Shown: in pieces, positions 7,352 to 11,010 of the stretch
Position numbering within the stretch: the first letter of the stretch is position 1
Layout: every line of letters starts with the position of its first letter
Origin: Candidatus Omnitrophota bacterium
GTDB taxonomy: Bacteria > Omnitrophota > Gorgyraeia > Gygaellales > Profunditerraquicolaceae
Reading direction: 5' to 3'
DNA: 11,010 bases
Assembly (NCBI GenBank): GCA_016867005.1
Contig: VGKM01000032.1
Span: 1-11,010 of the forward strand
Notes under the pieces: model-generated
Seen by the model: only the letters and a program-made list of their open reading frames with translations
The model's database searches: none
What the model was told of the DNA's origin: nothing
Position numbers and translations under genes: made by a program

Positions 7352-8404
7352 GATAAAGATTTACTCTTAAGATTCGCCAGTTTAGCTGCGATGTTCATGC
7401 CGTTAATAATTTTCTTGGTAGTTTTATTCGCAGGGTTTATTGCTAAGAAAGTAATTTTTAACCGGTTGTCACGCTGGAAGAAAAAAACATCTACGCAGCT
7501 AGTCGGCGTTATTATACAAACAGCCAAAGGCCCGTTTATGATTGTGTGCTTGGTGTTGGCCTTGTATCTTGCCTTGCAATTTTCAAAACTACCGGAAAAT
7601 ATTATGCATGTGATGAGCAAGAGCGCCCTTATCTTAGGCATAATTTCTGTAGTGTTAGCGTTAGCGAACTTATCATCCGGGATAATAAAAATTTATGCCT
7701 CTAGGCTTGATTCAGCCTTACCCGTTACCAGCCTCACTCAGAATATTGCCAGGATTTTTGTTTTCTCAATCGGCGCGTTAATAATTCTTAATAGCCTGGG
7801 GATATCTATAACCCCGATATTAGCAACTTTAGGTGTGGGCGGTTTAGCAGTTGCTTTGGCGCTCCAGGATACCCTGGCAAATCTTTTTGCAGGCTTTCAT
7901 ATTACTGTCGCAAGACAAATAAGAGTCGGTGATTATGTGAAGCTAGAAACAGGAGAAGAAGGATATGTAGTTGATATTAATTGGCGTTCGACAAAGATCA
8001 AAATGTTACCCAATAATCTTGTCCTTGTCCCGAACGATAAATTAAATAAAGCCATTGTCACTAACTATTATTTTCCGGATAAGGAGATGGCAGTTTTAGT
8101 TGATCTGGGGGTTCATTATAAAAGTGACCTGGAAAAAGTAGAGAGGGTTACTTGCGAAGTAGCAAAATCAGTTATGGAAAATGTAAGCGGAGGGGTTATT
8201 TATTTTGAGCCGTTTATCCGCTACCATACCTTTGGCGATTCCAGCATAAAATTTACAGTCATATTAAGGGCTAAAGAATTTGTTGACCAGTATATGGTAA
8301 AACACGAGTTTATCAAGAGGTTACATAAGCGGTATATCCAAGAAGGGATTAATATCCCTTATCCGATAAGGGCAATAAATTACGAACAGGAAAAAACAGG
8401 CTGA
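7349..8404 (+). CDS. MscS-family mechanosensitive channel
   Basis: MscS channels open under membrane tension and release solutes during hypo-osmotic shock. The 351-residue protein has about five hydrophobic helices (about 13-34, 60-80, 92-112, 132-150, 155-178), two more than E. coli MscS. The pore-lining helix and beta domain follow: the Gly/Ala-rich ATLGVGGLAVALALQDTLAN (159-178), FAGFHI, then RVGDYVKLE, GYVVDINWRSTKI and LVLVPNDKL (224-232). An alpha/beta C-terminal domain ends in GINIPYPIRAI. It sits 9 bases after the sensor-OtsA gene and 6 before otsB, so it is embedded between the two enzymes of trehalose synthesis, consistent with release of the solute they make. An ATG at 7345 gives only three codons; the ATG at 7349 opens the long frame and is served by AGGGGGA, which overlaps the preceding stop. 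Confidence 0.93.
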   Translation: MDKDLLLRFASLAAMFMPLIIFLVVLFAGFIAKKVIFNRLSRWKKKTSTQLVGVIIQTAKGPFMIVCLVLALYLALQFSKLPENIMHVMSKSALILGIISVVLALANLSSGIIKIYASRLDSALPVTSLTQNIARIFVFSIGALIILNSLGISITPILATLGVGGLAVALALQDTLANLFAGFHITVARQIRVGDYVKLETGEEGYVVDINWRSTKIKMLPNNLVLVPNDKLNKAIVTNYYFPDKEMAVLVDLGVHYKSDLEKVERVTCEVAKSVMENVSGGVIYFEPFIRYHTFGDSSIKFTVILRAKEFVDQYMVKHEFIKRLHKRYIQEGINIPYPIRAINYEQEKTG

Positions 8405-8410
8405 TATAAA

Positions 8411-9199
8411 ATGCGCCATACTTTTTATGATTTAGAAAAAATAAAGAGGGATTTAAAAGGAAAATATATTTTTTTGTTTCTTGATTACGATGGTACGTTA
8501 ACTCCCATTGTCAAAACTCCGGATAAAGCGATAATTTCGCAAGAGACAAAAAGGTTACTTTATGCGCTGTCAGAGAAAAATAATTGCAGGATAGCAATCA
8601 TTAGCGGAAGAGACTTGGTTGATATAAAGAAAATGGTTGGGCTTAAGAATATCATTTATTCAGGCAACCATGGCTTGCAAATAGAGGGGCCGAAGATTAA
8701 GCATGAGTTGGCGGTCTCCTCAGGTTATAAAAAGATATTACGGAGCATTAAAATCCAGCTTAAGGAGAGGCTTTGCGGAATAAAAGGAGTTCTTATAGAG
8801 GATAAAAAGCTTTCCTTAGCCTTGCATTTCAGGCTCGTAGATAGGAAGCAGCTGCCTTTTGTTAAAACTGTCTTCCATGAGATTATTATTTTATATTTAG
8901 CAAAAAATAAAATTAAAATTAAGTATGGCAAAGAAGTCCTTGAAGTGAGGCCTCCGGTGCAATGGGATAAAGGAAAGGTTGTTTTGTGGCTTTTAGCCAG
9001 ACAGAAATTTGCCAAAGCAGGAGCCGAAGTTCTGCCGGTTTATATAGGAGATGATATTACAGATGAAGATGCCTTTAAGGCGTTTCAGCGTTTAGGTATC
9101 ACTATTTTGGTCGGCAAGCCCAAGCCATCTTACGCTCATTATTATTTGAAGAATCCGGATGAGGTAAAAGAGTTGTTTAGGCGGATTATAAAGTTTTAG
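8411..9199 (+). CDS. otsB: Trehalose-6-phosphate phosphatase
   Basis: OtsB removes phosphate from trehalose-6-phosphate to give trehalose, completing the route begun by the sensor-OtsA fusion. The 262-residue length is typical of bacterial OtsB. It is a HAD-superfamily enzyme: motif I is DYDGTLTPI with nucleophile Asp25 and Asp27, motif II lies at IISGR (64-67), GNHGLQIEG (85-93) is the OtsB-specific block, motif III is Lys188 in WDKGK, and motif IV is GDDITDEDAF (213-222), which binds Mg2+. A cap domain lies between about 100 and 185. It begins 6 bases after the MscS stop with only a weak AGG upstream (8398-8400), so translation probably depends on coupling. Base composition is AT-richer than in the ATPase gene. 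All key residues are present. Confidence 0.95.
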   Translation: MRHTFYDLEKIKRDLKGKYIFLFLDYDGTLTPIVKTPDKAIISQETKRLLYALSEKNNCRIAIISGRDLVDIKKMVGLKNIIYSGNHGLQIEGPKIKHELAVSSGYKKILRSIKIQLKERLCGIKGVLIEDKKLSLALHFRLVDRKQLPFVKTVFHEIIILYLAKNKIKIKYGKEVLEVRPPVQWDKGKVVLWLLARQKFAKAGAEVLPVYIGDDITDEDAFKAFQRLGITILVGKPKPSYAHYYLKNPDEVKELFRRIIKF

Positions 9200-9203
9200 G
9201 AGG
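9198..9203 (+). promoter_or_regulatory. Consensus Shine-Dalgarno overlapping the otsB stop
   Basis: AGGAGG shares bases with the otsB stop codon (TAG at 9197-9199) and lies 10 bases before the ATG at 9214. It is the strongest ribosome binding site in the operon and points to high or coupled translation of the DUF5752 gene. Confidence 0.6.
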
Positions 9204-9213
9204 AAGCGAGTCA

Positions 9214-9885
9214 ATGCCTGAGTTTTTAAAAGCAAAAGAACCTTTTAAGTTTTACACAAGGCTGCATTTATCAGAGCTAACCGGCCTAAGGGCCACTACC
9301 TTAGGGCAACTGTTAGACCTTATTAAGAATGTCCCCGGTTCGAGCATATACCATCACACCCATCGATTCTTGCAACAACATCAATATCTTTCTCCGGAGC
9401 CGCCGAACGATTTTGCATATTGGGTTACGGAAGTCCTGGGTGAAGATGAGTTAGGGGAGAGATTAGCCAGTATCGATACTATCCAATATCCTACAATACG
9501 CAGCCTCAGGGAAAAAATAATATTTACTATCGAAGAGTATCTTAAAAGCAGCGCCTTAGCCAAATTAAAGTTCGCTAGAAGCGGAGAAGAATTCCATTTT
9601 ATGAAATCAGTAAGTTTTGTCATTCCCACGGAATATAGCGTAATTGATTTAGGGGAATTTGTTGATGCCCTGGAGAAGATAACCGTTGATTCCATATATT
9701 TTCATATTTTTGAGGCTCGCTTAAGGCTTGAGCGCGTGGACAATGATTTCTCGAATTGGATCGGTAATTCGTTGCAAGACAAAGAATTGGCAGATGAAAT
9801 TACCAGGCTTGATCCATATACGCAAACGCTGGAAAATCTCAGAAAGGCACTCATAAGAATCATTAAAAATAGGATAGTGGTATAA
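9214..9885 (+). CDS. DUF5752-family protein with two internal repeats
   Basis: This 223-residue protein is probably cytoplasmic, having no signal peptide or membrane helix. It fits DUF5752, a family of unknown function that to my knowledge tends to occur beside trehalose-synthase-like glycosyltransferases. Two copies of one unit can be read, about 11-110 and 127-221. SIYHHTHRFL (44-53) pairs with SIYFHIFEARL (160-170), NDFAYWVTEVL (65-75) with NDFSNWIGNSL (177-187), DELGERLASID (78-88) with KELADEITRLD (190-200), and SLREKI (97-102) with NLRKAL (208-213). The His of the SIYxH block is kept in both copies. Consensus Shine-Dalgarno overlaps the otsB stop, and the next gene starts 1 base after its stop, so it is co-translated with the glycosyltransferase. 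A role as partner or regulator of that enzyme is inference. Confidence 0.8.
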   Translation: MPEFLKAKEPFKFYTRLHLSELTGLRATTLGQLLDLIKNVPGSSIYHHTHRFLQQHQYLSPEPPNDFAYWVTEVLGEDELGERLASIDTIQYPTIRSLREKIIFTIEEYLKSSALAKLKFARSGEEFHFMKSVSFVIPTEYSVIDLGEFVDALEKITVDSIYFHIFEARLRLERVDNDFSNWIGNSLQDKELADEITRLDPYTQTLENLRKALIRIIKNRIVV

Positions 9886-9886
9886 G

Positions 9887-11010
9887 ATGGCACAGATAAA
9901 AGAATATATCCCTGTTGTAGGCCAATCTATTGTCGACGACTTACAGCTTCTCGCCGGAAAACTGCAGGGTAAAATGATCCAGCATATAAATTCTACTGCT
10001 GTGGGCGGAGGGGTTGCGGAGATATTAAACCGTATGGTGCCTCTTTTAAAAGAATTAGGCGTTGATACCAGATGGGATTTGATTAAAGGAGGAGAGCAGT
10101 TTTTTGGAGTTACTAAGAAGCTCCACAATGCCTTGCATGGCAGGCCGGAGACAATAACCCAGCATGATTTTGATGCTTTCATGGAAACCAGCCTCAAGAA
10201 TATCGAAGAAGTAGATATCTTAGGGAATGTCGTTTTCATCCACGACCCGCAGCCGGTTGCCTTGGTGAAAAAGAAATCCGATAATAAGTGGATTTGGCGA
10301 TGCCATATTGATGTATCGAATCCTAACCAGAAAGTTTGGGATTTTCTAAAAGGTTTTATTGTGCAGTATGATTCTGCGGTATTCTCCGCGCCCAGTTTTT
10401 CGCAGCGCTTGCCGATAAGGCAGTTTTTGATCTCCCCTTCAATAGACCCCTTAAGCGATAAAAATAAAGAGTTGCCTCAAGAGACGATTGGCGCTGTGCT
10501 GAGAAAATACGGCGTATCTCAAGATAAGCCCATATTGACGCAGATTTCGCGCTTTGACCGCTTAAAGGACCCGCTGGGAGTGATCGAGGCTTATCAACAG
10601 GTAAAGCGCTATATTGATTGTCAGCTGATTTTAGCAGGAGGCACTGCAAGCGATGACCCCGAGGGCTTAAAAGTTCTTGAGGAAGTTAAAGAAAAGTCAG
10701 AAAAGGACCAGGATATTCATATCCTGTTATTGCCTCAGGATGATATTGAAGTTAACGCCTTGCAACGGGCATCAACCGTTATAATCCAGAAATCCCTCAA
10801 AGAAGGGTTTGGATTGACGGTCGCTGAAGCGCTCTGGAAGGCCAAGCCGGTGGTAGCTTCTAATGTCGGCGGTATCCCTCTGCAGATAAAGCATAAGTAT
10901 TCGGGATTGCTCTGCCATTCGGTTGAAGGGGCATCCTTTGCCGTAAAACAACTTCTAAGCAGCCCGGCATATGCGCAAAAATTAGGCGAAAACGGCAGAG
11001 AGCATATAAG
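9887..11010 (+). CDS. treT: TreT-type trehalose synthase (GT4 glycosyltransferase), 3' end missing
   Basis: TreT makes trehalose in one step from NDP-glucose and free glucose, reversibly in some archaea. The frame runs open from ATG 9887 to the window end (374 codons visible; family members are usually somewhat over 400). Seen in order are the nucleotide-sugar loop STAVGGGVAEIL (36-47), IHDPQP (118-123), WRCHIDVS (137-144), SRFDRLKDP (221-229, with the phosphate-contacting Arg and Lys) and the GT4 donor site KEGFGLTVAEA (305-315), with the glutamates of the EX7E pattern at 306 and 314, then VGGIP (327-331). The HDPQP and RCHID blocks favour TreT over generic GT4 enzymes. Fungal-type trehalose phosphorylase is a related alternative. 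It begins 1 base after DUF5752 with only a distant AGGA (9871-9874), implying translational coupling. Confidence 0.88.
   Translation, partial: MAQIKEYIPVVGQSIVDDLQLLAGKLQGKMIQHINSTAVGGGVAEILNRMVPLLKELGVDTRWDLIKGGEQFFGVTKKLHNALHGRPETITQHDFDAFMETSLKNIEEVDILGNVVFIHDPQPVALVKKKSDNKWIWRCHIDVSNPNQKVWDFLKGFIVQYDSAVFSAPSFSQRLPIRQFLISPSIDPLSDKNKELPQETIGAVLRKYGVSQDKPILTQISRFDRLKDPLGVIEAYQQVKRYIDCQLILAGGTASDDPEGLKVLEEVKEKSEKDQDIHILLLPQDDIEVNALQRASTVIIQKSLKEGFGLTVAEALWKAKPVVASNVGGIPLQIKHKYSGLLCHSVEGASFAVKQLLSSPAYAQKLGENGREHI

Noticed and set aside
9721..10239. 172-codon minus-strand open frame
   Set aside because: It spans the end of the DUF5752 gene and the start of TreT, both strongly supported; low-complexity composition and no motif.

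Overview
All genes in this window lie on the + strand, with no mobile element, CRISPR array or stable RNA gene visible. The proteins are bacterial. The membrane-anchored sensor module and the mix of genes (diadenylate cyclase with YbbR domains, DUF5752 next to a TreT-type glycosyltransferase, a domain-poor pyruvate kinase) would suit an uncultured bacterium such as a member of Omnitrophota (former OP3) or a related lineage. That assignment is inference from gene content only.

Layout. (1) 1-3040: the 3' end of a pyruvate kinase gene that stops at the end of the catalytic barrel, overlapping by 4 bases a complete P2-type cation-transporting ATPase. (2) 3041-3392: a 352-base spacer with a good sigma70-type promoter (TTGATA-17-TATAAT), two adjacent perfect palindromes and an ambiguous antisense reading frame. 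(3) 3393-4841: a c-di-AMP synthase of the CdaA type fused to two YbbR (CdaR-like) domains. (4) 4842-5098: a spacer holding the C-terminal part of a TrkA_C/RCK_C-like domain, with no ATG start. (5) 5099-11010: a tight five-gene run with gaps of 9, 6, 14 and 1 bases. It encodes a membrane sensor (Cache-like plus HAMP) fused to trehalose-6-phosphate synthase, an MscS-type mechanosensitive channel, trehalose-6-phosphate phosphatase, a DUF5752 protein made of two repeats, and a TreT-type trehalose synthase cut by the window edge.

The theme of 3393-11010 is osmotic and turgor control. The nucleotide second messenger c-di-AMP governs potassium and osmolyte balance in other bacteria. The RCK_C-like fragment belongs to a domain class known to bind c-di-AMP in KtrA. 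Trehalose is the likely compatible solute, with two separate routes to it (OtsA/OtsB and TreT), and MscS releases solutes on hypo-osmotic shock. The most unusual element is the trehalose-6-phosphate synthase whose catalytic domain sits directly behind an extracytoplasmic sensor and HAMP, which suggests that synthesis is switched at the membrane by an external signal without a kinase relay.
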